In this document: positions 45,792 to 56,904 of the stretch, in pieces
How positions within the stretch are numbered: the stretch's first letter is position 1
Layout: every line of letters begins with the position of its first letter
DNA from: Aspidapion aeneum
Lineage: Eukaryota > Arthropoda > Insecta > Coleoptera > Brentidae
NCBI GenBank assembly: GCA_963576565.1
Contig: OY755046.1
Span: forward strand, 67,493,583 to 67,557,582
Length of the DNA stretch: 64,000 nucleotides
Direction of reading: 5' to 3'
Notes under the pieces: model-generated
What the model saw: the letters and a program-made list of their open reading frames with translations, nothing else
Told to the model about the DNA's origin: nothing
The model's database searches: none
Made by a program: the position numbers and the translations under genes

Positions 45792-46319
45792 ATATGACAC
45801 CCTTACGAAGTTACTTAGACGGTTTTGTCTCTAATCCTATGTATATAGTGAGAAAACCATCGCAAGAAGCGTCATCTACCGAGATACGAGAGAAACTAGA
45901 ACAAGAGCAGGCGAAAATAACTTGCTATACATATCGATCAATGAAAAGACGACAGCTCTTCTGTCTTTCAGGCCAGAGCAACGCTGATTAGCGTTTTTAC
46001 CCGCAATCAGACGCGAATAAACAAGTAATAAACAGTAAGCAAGTAATTATACAAGGTAACAGATAAAAGTAATTAGATGGGGCATTGGAAACGGTAAGAC
46101 ATACAATTTGCGTTAAAAAAGGCAAAAAGTGGCGCTATTCCGAGCCTAATCAGGCTTTTAAAATATCGTGCAAAAACGATTTTTTTTCTAAATATCGAAA
46201 TATTAATTAGTTTTGTATTAGCGCCCACGGCAAATCGAATGATGTTAATGATTTTTTTCTGAGTCTTGTATTTTTTTGGAAACCGTTTACAAAATCCCCT
46301 TGTAGGTAGTTTCTTTTAT
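45792..46319. other. unassigned sequence
   Basis: The short frame 45785-45991 has no recognisable family. Nothing else identified. Confidence 0.35.
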
Positions 46320-46565
46320 CTGGGACACCCGAGGGGTGGCTCGATCGCCGATGTTTGTACACCAAAATGAAATACCTACGGTATTTCCTGAGGTATTTCC
46401 TGGTATTTCCTAGTATTTCCTCAAATTTTAATGGTATTTCCTAGTATTTCCTAAGCATTTCTCGGTATTTCCTAGTATATTTCCCAGTACTTCCCAAGTA
46501 TTTCCTGGTATTTCCCCTAACCTGTACACCAAAAGGAAATACCGAGCCACCCTTCGGGGACACCT
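46320..46565. repeat. palindromic repeat enclosing a ggtatttccta minisatellite
   Basis: Inverted ends gggacacccgaggggtggctcg (46322) and cgagccacccttcggggacacc (46543) enclose tgtacaccaaaa at both inner edges. Between them are about a dozen degenerate copies of an 10-13-bp ggtatttccta word (46380-46520). Non-coding. Confidence 0.78.
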
Positions 46566-46869
46566 TGTATAAAACGTTTATATAATGATGGCATTTATAG
46601 GAGACATCCTGTACCTAATCACAGACAGATAATTTTGTTGCTTAGAAAACTGGATTTTTGAATGTCTGGCCTAAAAACTTCCCCGTACGATTACTTATAA
46701 ATAAGGGTGTTATTGAATAACATTCTAATATTTTAAGCAAGAAAACAGTTCAACACATCAAAAAATGCTCCTTGTTGAGCAGGAAGTGAGTACAACGTTT
46801 CAAAAAAATATCTTATTAAAAAAGGAGTTTGTTTCTAAAAGATATTGTTTTTTTGAACATCACATCCAC
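46566..46869. other. unassigned sequence
   Basis: No feature recognised. Confidence 0.35.
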
Positions 46870-48430
46870 GATAGAATACACAGAAATAAATAAAGCTATA
46901 AGAAAAACGATAAAAGAATCTAAAAGAAAAAGACAAGAAATAAAAGTTGAAGTTATTGAAAATAACAGAAATATGAAATGTCTAAGGCCGACTTTATGTA
47001 AATATGAAGTAATTAAAATAAAGGATACGAACTGCATAACGTTAAAGAGGATATTTTAAATATCACACAACTATTTCATACAGAATTATACCAAACAAAA
47101 AGGGAACCATCTCCAGAAACCCTGATGAAACTCCAAACAAAATAAAGAATATAAACTCAGAGCTACAACCTGAAATAAGCAAAGCGGAAATAAAAAGAGC
47201 ATTAAAGCAAATAAAAAATAACAAATCACCCGGAAAATGCGGATTAACAGAAATAATAATCCCAAACAACAGGAAATAATCCATAACCATTATTCTACGC
47301 AAGAAAGGCGATAGAGCAGACTAACAACAAAATTTGATGGATATCAATCAAAAGAACAAGCAGTCTTTAGAAAACGTTTCAGTACAGTTGACCACCTATT
47401 ACACATAATAGACTTTGAAAAAGGTTTCGATAGCATTGAACACTAGGAAGAAAAAGCTTCTTTCATTAATAGCCGAATAGATCACAGATACACAGATTTA
47501 ATAGCCAATATATAATATAGCGAAGCAACAACATCAATCAAAATCCATGAAGGAACCAAGCCAATCCGCATAAGAATAGGTGTTAGACAGGGTGACACAA
47601 TCTCCCCTAAACTATTTAACCAGGCCCTAGAAGATGTTTTTAAAAACTTAGATTAGTAAGAAATAGGCATCATAGTAAACGGACAATACTTGAGCCACCT
47701 AAGATAGGCTGATGATATCGCCTTAATAACAGATAAGAGTGAAGAACTGATAAAAATGCTGGAAGGGAGAACTGGATAAGCAGCTAAAAATATAGGCTTG
47801 AGTGTGAACTGCACTAAAACTAAAATCAGAACAAACACAAATGAAGATATCACGATCAGAATAAACCAAGAAAAAATAGAACAAGTAGAGGAATATATAT
47901 ACTTGGGATAAATTATTAAACTAAAAAAAGAAAGCCAAACGGCTGAAATCAAGACACGAGTAAGATTGGCCTGGGCAGCATTCGGTAAATTAAGCAAACA
48001 AACATACTAAAAAATAAAAAATATCCTCAGTACCTCAAAACGAAAGTGTATAACCAATGTATCCTTCCTGTACTTATCCCAGACCTGCACACTTACAAAA
48101 TTAAACATGGATAAGGTAACAAAAGCCCAAAGATTAATAGAAAGACTGATAGAAGAAAGAAATTAATGGATAAGATGTAAAACAAAAGTGAGGGATGTCA
48201 GGAGAGAAGTAGCAAAATTAAAATGAAAATTTGCCGGTCATAATATCAAACAGAAAGACGATCGATGGAACAAATAAACTGGAGACCTTGGGAAAATAAA
48301 AGAAGTATGGGAAGACCCCAAATGAGATGCGCAGACGATTTGAAGAAATATACAGGAGCTAGATAAATAAACACGATGACAGACAGAGAAGAGTGGTAAA
48401 TAGATAAAAAGATAGATAGATATTAAAAGT
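46870..48430 (+). mobile_element. RTE-like LINE (family III), heavily decayed, (gata)n tail
   Basis: Plus strand, across many stops: INSELQPEISKAEIKRALKQ and IKNNKSPGKCGL (about 47150-47240), VFRKRFSTVDHL (about 47370), DFEKGFDSIEH (motif A, about 47410-47445), SIKIHEGTKPIRIRIGVRQG and DTISPKLFNQALEDV (47540-47640), ADDIALITDKSEEL (motif C, about 47710-47750), EYIYLG (47890-47910), then KLKWKFAGHNIKQKDDRW (about 48215-48270) and a gatagataga tail (48404-48422). The family III copy at 37230-37640 is its 3' end. Old insertion. Confidence 0.85.
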
Positions 48431-48599
48431 TAAGAAGGTTATACGAGTATATATGTTTATATAAAGTTTCTTCTTAATATAATTATCTTCCAAAATATAA
48501 GCATGTTATTCATTAAAACCCTGTATATAAGGGTTGTGCCTAAATCAGAATAGATTACGGTGAATATTAGATTTTACTTCGCATAATAGGGGCTGTGTT

Positions 48600-51500
48600 T
48601 TTAAAAGCCTGTGAGCTGGTTATAGCTAACTAGCTGCTTTAGCTGCTTACTCAATGTTTAGCGAAAACCATCGTGTTAATAGAAACATTTTTATATAAAA
48701 AAAATTAAGTTTGTGGTTAATGTGATTTATAAGAAAGTTTTGTAGTTTTCTTTTCAAAAAAATTGGGAAAACTAAATATTTAAAGTTTCTACTGTATAAA
48801 CAATTTCAGTATGGTCAAGGTTAGTCTTCAAACATGTTTTAAAACTTGTGTTTCTTTATTATTTTAATCTGCCCAATATTTTAACTATGTTAGTAATTAA
48901 AAAAGTTTTGTGTAACTTCAGGAATAAGAGAGGTGCGTTTTCTGGCTACGTGGATGATATTGGTATTCATAGTAGAGAACAAAGATCTTTGAATGAAACT
49001 GTAAGGTTAAAGCTAACTAGCTATTTTACCTTTAGTTTAATTGCTTGTTCAGCTTTCAGCGAAAACCATCGTGTTAATAGAAACGTTTTTATATAAAAAA
49101 AATTAAGTTTGTGTTTAATGTGATTTATAAAAAAGTTTAGTATTTTTTTTGCTAAGGAAATTGGGAAAACTAAATATTTAAAGTTTCTACTGTATAAACA
49201 ATCTTAGTATGGTCAAGGTTAGTCTTCAAACATATTTTAAAACTTGTGTTTCTTTATTATTTTAATCTGCCCAATATTTTAACACTGTTAGTAATTAAAA
49301 AAGTTTTGTGTAACTTCAGTAATAAGAGAGGTGCGTTTTCTGGCTACGTGGATGATATTGGTATTCATAGTAGAGAACAAAGATCTTTGAATGAAACTGT
49401 AAGGTTAAAGCTAACTAGCTATTTTACCTTTAGTTTAGCTGCTTACTCAGATTTCAGCGAAAACCATCGTGTTAATAGAAACTTTTTTATACATAAAAAA
49501 ATTAAGTTTGTGTTTAATGTGATTTATGAGAAAGTTTTGTAGTTCTTTTTGCAAAGAAAATTGGGAAAACTAAATATTTAAAGTTTCTACTGTATAAACA
49601 ATCTCAGTATGGTCAAGGTTAGTCTTCAAACATGTTTTAAAACTTGTGTTTCTTTATTATTTTAATCTGCCCAATATTTTAACTATGTTAGTAATTAAAA
49701 AAGTTTTGTGTAACTTCAGGAATAAGAGAGGTGCGTTTTCTGGCTACGTGGATGATATTGGTATTCATAGTAGAGAACAAAGATCTTTGAATGAAACTGT
49801 AAGGTTAAAGCTAACTTGCTATTTTACCTTTAGTTTAGTTGCTTGCTCAGATTTTTGCGAAAACCATCGTGTTAATAGAAAATTTTGTGCATAAAAAATT
49901 AAGTTTTTGTTTAATGTAATTTATAAGAAAGTTTTGTACTTTTTTTGCAAAGAAAATTGGGAAAACTAAATATTTAAAGTTTCTACTGTATAAACAATCT
50001 CAGTATGGTCAAGGTTAGTCTTCAAACATGTTTTAAAACTTGTGTTTCTTTATTATTTTAATCTGCCCAATATTTTAACTATGTTAGTAATTAAAAAAGT
50101 TTTGTGTAACTTCAGGAATAAGAGAGGTGCGTTTTCTGGCTACGTGGATGATATTGGTATTCATAGTAGAGAACAAAGATCTTTGAATGAAACTGTAAGG
50201 TTAAAGCTAACTAGCTATTTTACCTTTAGTTTAATTGCTTGTTCAGCTTTCAGCGAAAACCATCGTGTTAATAGAAACGTTTTTATATAAAAAAAATTAA
50301 GTTTGTGTTTAATGTGATTTATAAAAAAGTTTAGTATTTTTTTTGCTAAGGAAATTGGGAAAACTAAATATTTAAAGTTTCTACTGTATAAACAATCTCA
50401 GTATGGTCAAGGTTAGTCTTCAAACATGTTTTAAAACTTGTGTTTTTTTATTATTTTAATCTGCCCAATATTTTAACACTGTTAGTAATTAAAAAAGTTT
50501 TGTGTAACTTCAGCAATAAGAGAGGTGCGTTTTCTGGCTACGTGGATGATATTGGTATTCATAGTAGAGAACAAAGATCTTTGAATGAAACTGTAAGGTT
50601 AAAGCTAACTAGCTATTTTACCTTTAGTTTAGCTGCTTACTCAGATTTCAGCGAAAACCATCGTGTTAATAGAAACTTTTTTATACATAAAAAAATTAAG
50701 TTTGTGTTTAATGTGATTTATGAGAAAGTTTTGTAGTTCTTTTTGCAAAGAAAATTGGGAAAACTAAATATTTAAAGTTTCTACTGTATAAACAATCTCA
50801 GTATGGTCAAGGTTAGTCTTCAAACATGTTTTAAAACTTGTGTTTCTTTATTATTTTAATCTGCCCAATATTTTAACTATGTTAGTAATTAAAAAAGTTT
50901 TGTGTAATTTCAGGAATAAGAGAGGTGCGTTTTCTGGCTACGTGGATGATATTGGTATTCATAGTAGAGCACAAAGATCTTTGAATGAAACTGTAAGGTT
51001 AAAGCTAACTAGCTATTTTACCTTTAGTTTTATTGCTTGTTCAGCTTTCATCGAAAACCATCGTGTTAATAGAAACGTTTTTATATAAAAAAAATTAAGT
51101 TTGTGTTTAATGTGATTTATAAAAAAGTTTAGTATTTTTTTTTGCAAAAAAAATTGGGAAAACTAAATATTTAAAGTTTCTACTGTATAAACAATCTCAG
51201 TATGGTCAAGGATAGTCTTCAAACATGTTTTAAAACTTGTGTTTCTTTATTATTTTAATCTGCCCAATATTTTAACACTGTTAGTAATTGAAAAAGTTTT
51301 GTGTAACTTCAGGAATAAGAGAGGTGCGTTTTCCGGCTACGTGGATGATATTGGTATTCATAGTAGAGAACAAAGATCTTTTAATGAAACTGTAAGGTTA
51401 AAGCTAACTTGCTATTTTACCTTTAGTTTAGTTGCTTGCTCAGATTTTTGCAAAAACCATCGTGTTAATAGAAAATTTTATACATAAAAAATTAAGTTTC

Positions 51501-53778
51501 TGTTTAATGTAATTTATAAGAAAGTTTTGTAGTTTTCTTTTCAAAAAAATTGGGAAAACTAAATATTTAAAGTTTCTATTGTATAAACAATCTCAGTATG
51601 GTCAAGGTTAGTCTTCAAACATGTTCTAAAACTAGTGTTTCTTTATTATTTTAATCTGCCCAATATTTTAACACTGTTAGTAATTAAAAAAGTTTTGTGT
51701 AACTTCAGCAATAAGAGAGGTGCGTTTTCTGGCTACGTGGATGATATTGGTATTCATAGTAGAGAACAAAGATCTTTGAATGAAACTGTAAGGTTAAAGC
51801 TAACTAGCTATTTTACCTTTAGTTTAGCTGCTTACTCAGATTTCAGCGAAAACCATCGTGTTAATAGAAACTTTTTTATACATAAAAAAATTAAGTTTGT
51901 GTTTAATGTGATTTATGAGAAAGTTTTGTAGTTCTTTTTGCAAAGAAAATTGGGAAAACTAAATATTTAAAGTTTCTACTGTATAAACAATCTCAGTATG
52001 GTCAAGGTTAGTCTTCAAGCATGTTCTAAAACTTGTGTTTCTTTATTATTTTAATCTGCCCAATATTTTAACACTGTTAGTAATTGAAAAAGTTTTGTGT
52101 AACTTCAGGAATAAGAGAGGTGCGTTTTCCGGCTACGTGGATGATATTGGTATTCATAGTAGAGAACAAAGATCTTTGAATGAAACTGTAAGGTTAAAGC
52201 TAACTTGCTATTTTACCTTTAGTTTAGTTGCTTGCTCAGATTTTTGCAAAAACCATCGTGTTAATAGAAAATTGTATACATAAAAAACTAAGTTTCTGTT
52301 TATAGTAATTTATAAGAAAGTTTTGTATTTTTTTTTGCAAAGAAAATTGGGAAAACTAAATATTTAAAGTTTCTACTGTATAAACAATCTCAGTATGGTC
52401 AAGGTTAGTCTTCAAACATGTTTTAAAACTTGTGTTTCTTTATTATTTTAATCTGCCCAATATTTTAACACTGTTAGTAATTGAAAAAGTTTTGTGTAAC
52501 TTCAGGAATAAGAGAGGTGCGTTTTCCGGCTACGTGGATGATATTGGTATTCATAGTAGAGAACAAAGATCTTTGAATGAAACTGTAAGGTTAAAGCTAA
52601 CTTGCTATTTTACCTTTAGTTTAGTTGCTTGCTCAGATTTTTGCAAAAACCATCGTGTTAATAGAAAATTTTATACATAAAAAATTAAGTTTCTGTTTAA
52701 TGTAATTTATAAGAAAGTTTTGTAGTTTTCTTTTCAAAAAAATTGGGAAAACTAAATATTTAAAGTTTCTATTGTATAAACAATCTCAGTATGGTCAAGG
52801 TTAGTCTTCAAACATGTTCTAAAACTAGTGTTTCTTTATTATTTTAATCTGCCCAATATTTTAACACTGTTAGTAATTAAAAAAGTTTTGTGTAACTTCA
52901 GCAATAAGAGAGGTGCGTTTTCTGGCTACGTGGATGATATTGGTATTCATAGTAGAGAACAAAGATCTTTGAATGAAACTGTAAGGTTAAAGCTAACTAG
53001 CTATTTTACCTTTAGTTTAGCTGCTTACTCAGATTTCAGCGAAAACCATCGTGTTAATAGAAACTTTTTTATACATAAAAAAATTAAGTTTGTGTTTAAT
53101 GTGATTTATGAGAAAGTTTTGTAGTTCTTTTTGCAAAGAAAATTGGGAAAACTAAATATTTAAAGTTTCTACTGTATAAACAATCTCAGTATGGTCAAGG
53201 TTAGTCTTCAAACATGTTTTAAAACTTGTGTTTCTTTATTATTTTAATCTGCCCAATATTTTAACTATGTTAGTAATTAAAAAAGTTTTGTGTAACTCAG
53301 GAATAAGAGAGGTGCGTTTTCTGGCTACGTGGATGATATTGGTATTCATAGTAGAGAACAAAGATCTTTGAATGAAACTGTAAGGTTAAAGCTAACTAGC
53401 TATTTTACCTTTAGTTTAATTGCTTGTTCAGCTTTCAGCGAAAACCATCGTGTTAATAGAAACGTTTTTATATAAAAAAAATTAAGTTTGTGTTTAATGT
53501 GATTTATAAAAAAGTTTAGTATTTTTTTTGCTAAGGAAATTGGGAAAACTAAATATTTAAAGTTTCTACTGTATAAACAATCTCAGTATGGTCAAGGTTA
53601 GTCTTCAAACATGTTTTAAAACTTGTGTTTTTTTATTATTTTAATCTGCCCAATATTTTAACACTGTTAGTAATTAAAAAAGTTTTGTGTAACTTCAAGA
53701 ATAAGAGAGGTGCGTTTTCTGGCTACGTGGATGATATTGGTATTCATAGCAGAGAAGCAAGATCTTTGAAGGAAACTG
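48600..53778 (+). repeat. 398-bp satellite array with a conserved open frame, 13 units
   Basis: Landmark tgtttctttattattttaat begins at about 48848, 49246, 49646, 50042, 50440, 50840, 51239, 51635, 52035, 52432, 52828, 53228 and 53625 (spacing 396-400 bp), with a partial unit at 48600-48840. In the sense direction nearly all units keep an 82- or 98-aa open frame containing NKRGAFSGYVDDIGIHSREQ; it has no conserved ATG (begins GTG). The 98-aa type recurs at 49246, 50440, 51635 and 52828, every 1193-1195 bp, giving a three-unit higher-order repeat with variable middle units. 53228 has a one-base deletion. The array lies in the channel intron, 1.2 kb before the next exon. Confidence 0.93.
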
Positions 53779-53795
53779 TAATAGTGTTTTATATA

Positions 53796-54520
53796 CAGGG
53801 TGTCCCATAACTTAGGGGCCATAGTGCAGGTGATAGAGGAGGTTATTTCCGAGAGAAAAGTTTATATAACATGAGGTCAACACACATCTGTCTTTAAGAT
53901 ATAGGATGTTTAAAGTTAGAGGAGGGCGAAGGGGGGGGGGGGAAGAGGTTTACAAAAAAAGGAAATCTGTCACAGCCAGCTAAATACTCAGCTAATTGTG
54001 ATTGAAAAATATGGTATTCCATTTTTTGATAAAATTAGAACCTCCCAAAAACGTATAAAACATAATAATTAAAAAAATATATATATTTTTTGCTTACCTA
54101 TTCTTTTAAAAAATATCAATAATATTTTTATTATTATGTTTGCTAGAGACTTGTTTTTATTAACCAAAAACATAAAAAAAAACATTGCGTTTAATATGGC
54201 ATTTATAAAAGTTTATATCAAAAAAATGGTTTTTTTCTAAAAAAAATTACCTAATAATTTTTTTTTAAATAATTTTTATTTCAATTTTTTGCTCTTGTTC
54301 TAATACACAACTCTACCCAATTTCATATTGTTACTGTGTTTTTTAAAAAAGTTATTATCAAAAAAGTTATTATCAAAAAAGTTATAAAAATTGCCAACTT
54401 TGATGCTCTGCATCTCGACAAAGAAAATGTTTTGACCCATGCATTATAGGAACTTTTTTATCAGACGTGACCTCCTCTATCACCTGCTGGCCTATGACCC
54501 CTAAGTTATGAGACACCCTG
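53796..54520. mobile_element. TA-flanked MITE ending the satellite array
   Basis: Ends CAGGGTGTCCCATAACTTAG and (complement) CAGGGTGTCTCATAACTTAG are flanked by TATA on both sides (53792-53795, 54521-54524). The inversion continues through gatagaggaggt. The interior is AT-rich, non-coding, with a short ttattatcaaaaaag tandem near 54352. TIR style is close to 24174-25713, so IS630/Tc1-like mobilisation is likely. Confidence 0.87.
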
Positions 54521-54953
54521 TATATAACATATATTTTTTTAGAAAAAAATATCTTCCGAGAAAATGTTATCGAAGAAAATACTTTGGAGCAAATTTCCGT
54601 TAAAAAAAAAACGTTTTCAAATTAATTTCCGTTTTAATAAAAGTTTTTAAAAAAATTTCGATTTGAAGAAAATGTTTTTAAACAATTTTCCGTTCAAGGA
54701 AGGAAATGTTTTCAAATAATTTTTCTTTAAAAAAATGTTTTCGAACAACCCATTTTCGAACAAATTTCCTCGACCCCCTGTGCTCTGTTTTACTATGTGC
54801 GGTTTTTTCTTTGCGCGCTTTTTTGGTCTGTGCTTTTTTTTTTGTGTGTGCGACCATTTCCTTTTCGGTTATTTACGGTCAACATTTCACCATTGCCCCC
54901 CCCCCCCCCCTCCAGACTTTTGTTATATCATCAAAAAAATTTTTTTTTTTCAG
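54521..54953 (+). other. intron end: low-complexity block and acceptor region
   Basis: 54540-54780 is the same ttttcgaa/aaatgtttt low-complexity wording as 800-1680. A C-run (54896-54910) and a T-run end in cag at 54951-54953, the acceptor of the next channel exon. Confidence 0.6.
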
Positions 54954-55103
54954 GCTCAAAGTTCCTATGTTCCGAAGTGATTGCACCAATCAGGAGCGAG
55001 GTGGATGACATCAGTCTAATTATCGTCAATTTCGAGGATTTAACCACTGCGCCGGCGCCGTCCCATGAAAACAGCCCCGTAGCCAAAAATAGACTTAGCA
55101 AAT
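54954..55103 (+). CDS. sei: ERG-type potassium channel (sei-like), exon finishing the PAS domain
   Basis: Acceptor tttttcag ends at 54953; donor gtaagt starts at 55104. Joined to the exon ending at 19408 the split codon is GGC (Gly) and the frame continues S-K-F-L-C-S-E-V-I-A-P-I, R-S-E-V-D-D-I-S-L-I-I-V-N-F-E-D-L-T-T, then the linker APAPSHENSPVAKNRLSK and one base of the next codon. The FLC...V.PI..E......I.NFED pattern is the last two beta-strands of the KCNH PAS domain. The 150-bp exon is in phase with both neighbours. It is GC-richer than the surrounding DNA, as expected for coding sequence under selection. Confidence 0.94.
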
Positions 55104-55447
55104 GTAAGTTAGTTTCCCCTAAAAATAATTTTTTCTTTGCACTTTTTCATTTTCAATTTTTCGTTATAATTTTTGTTTCTTTTGTAAATGATTTTTTTCT
55201 TTTCTTTTTATTTTTCTTTTTGTTTTCGATTTTTTGTTTAATTTTGTTCTTTCAATTTTTCTTCTTCTTTCTATTTTTTCTTTATATTATTAGTTGTTTA
55301 CTTTATTTTTCTTTATTTTTTTCCTTTTCCTTTTTCTTCTTTTGTTTAATTTTTCTCTATTTCCTTTTTCTCTTTTTACCTTCCTATTTCTCAATTTCCT
55401 ACCAATTTTGACACTTTGAAGCTTAAATCTATTTTATGTTCTAATAG
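55104..55447 (+). other. sei: short T-rich intron of the channel gene
   Basis: 344-bp intron with gtaagt donor and ttctaatag acceptor. Nearly all of 55120-55400 is T/C-rich (ttttt, ttctt), giving a spurious Phe-rich open frame on the plus strand. Confidence 0.88.
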
Positions 55448-55583
55448 TTGATAGAGCAAGGGCGTCCTTTCGACAGAGTCTGCGCCTTGGGGGTAGAAGC
55501 AGGGGGCTACGTTTGCCTGGTTACCTCACCCCCCCTAGCGATGTCACTGCGGCGGAGGAGGAGGAAGAAACGTTGGAGCAATG
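55448..55583 (+). CDS. sei: ERG-type potassium channel (sei-like), post-PAS linker exon
   Basis: The split codon from the previous exon is T|TT (Phe). The frame reads F-D-R-A-R-A-S-F-R-Q-S-L-R-L-G-G-R-S-R-G-L-R-L-P-G-Y-L-T-P-P-S-D-V, then an acidic AAEEEEETLEQ and a Trp codon split TG|G. Donor gtaagc begins at 55584. The sequence belongs to the cytoplasmic linker between the PAS domain and the first membrane segment: basic then Glu-rich. Variable linkers are normal here in KCNH proteins. The transmembrane core, pore and cyclic-nucleotide-binding homology domain are not in the window. Confidence 0.88.
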
Positions 55584-55688
55584 GTAAGCAGTAGATGCCC
55601 TGTATATATGACACATTTTTAAAATTAGAGACGGGACAAACCCATTAAAGTCCCTGATAAAAGTCGAATTATTATTATTTTATATATA

Positions 55689-56904
55689 CCCGGTGGGCCA
55701 TAAAAAACCGGACAATTTTTTTTCAATATAACTTTTGAATTATACCATCGATTTTAATGGGACAAACTGCACTTGGCAGATTAAGACACCTCTGATTAAA
55801 GGTTTGACTCTGCATTAATTTCCTTATAAACTCATTATTACTGAACCGATCTTAGTGAAAAAAAAATCATGGTGAGAATTGATCGTTCTTTAAAGATTAT
55901 AAACGAAATTTGCCGCCATCTTAAAAGTTAAGACGTCGGACAGAATCACAGAATCATACTTCAAACAGACACGTTTATTCTTATTTTACGAAGATGTTTT
56001 AGTTTCTTTTTAAATTTATAGAAAAGCACTACTTTTCTCCCGCTTATCAACGTACAAAATAATAAAATCGGTGAAGTGGTTCTTACAAACTTTGATTTTG
56101 TTTTAACCATTGTTTTGCAAATTATACTATTGCATTGCCAATTATGTTCTTTATAAATCCATTATTAATGAACCGATTTTAGTAAAATAAAAAACATAAT
56201 GGTGCAAACTGATTGAATCGGTTCAGTAATAATAAATTTATAAAAAAAAAAATGCAGACAGGATTGGCAATGCAATCGTATAATTTGTAAAACAATGGTT
56301 AAAACAAAATCAGATTTTGTGAGAACCACTACACCGATTTTATTAATCTGTACCTCCTTATGCGGGAGAAAAGTAGTGTTTGTCTATAAATTAAAAAAAT
56401 ACTAAAACATTTTTGGAAAATAAGAATAAACACGCTAATTTGAAGAATCAAGTATGATTCTGTCCACCATCTTTAATTTTAGGATGGCGATAAACTTTGA
56501 TCGTGATCTTAAAAAAAAAAATAATTTAAAACAGGATGTTTTTCATTTCATCAAAATCGATTCAGTATCGTATAATATGCAAAACAATGGTTGAAACAAA
56601 AATATATTTTTTTAGAACCACTGAACCGATTTTACTAGTTCATACCTTGTTGTGCGTGGCAAGAATGCAGCTTTTTTACTAATTTAAAAAAAATATTAAA
56701 ACATGTTTGCAACACAAGAATAAACGAGGATCTTTGAAGGGTACAATTCTTCTTCTTGAATTTTGAGACGGCAGACAAAAAAATATATCTAGTCAAAACT
56801 CTGATTAATTATTTGGTAAATGCAGTTTGACCCATTAAAATCGATTGTATAGTTCAAAAGTTATAATAAAAAAAAAATTGACCGGTTTTTTTTGGCCCAC
56901 CCGG
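55689..56904. mobile_element. TA-flanked element with long inverted repeats (CCCGGTGGGCC ends)
   Basis: Left end cccggtgggccataaaaaac and right end gttttttttggcccacccgg, next to TATA on both sides. Inversion continues through ttttgaattatacc/ttttaatgggacaaactgc and complements. Internal repeats of gaaccact...accgatttta (about 56085, 56320, 56615) and caaaacaatggtt (about 56112, 56285, 56580) suggest tandem growth of the arms. Non-coding; lies in the intron after the third channel exon. Confidence 0.83.

Larger units (their letters stand above)
19409..54953 (+). other. sei: about 35.5-kb intron of the ERG-type channel gene
   Basis: Donor gtatgt at 19409 and acceptor tttttttttcag ending at 54953 join exons in matching phase (G|GC), so no coding exon is required between them. 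The interval consists of transposable elements and a satellite, listed separately. Clear host-coding sequence was not found inside it. Confidence 0.85.

Noticed and set aside
54706..55411. Overlapping Phe-rich frames around the second channel exon
   Set aside because: They read the intron T-rich sequence and splice signals in the wrong frames; only the phase that joins to 19408 and 55448 is supported.
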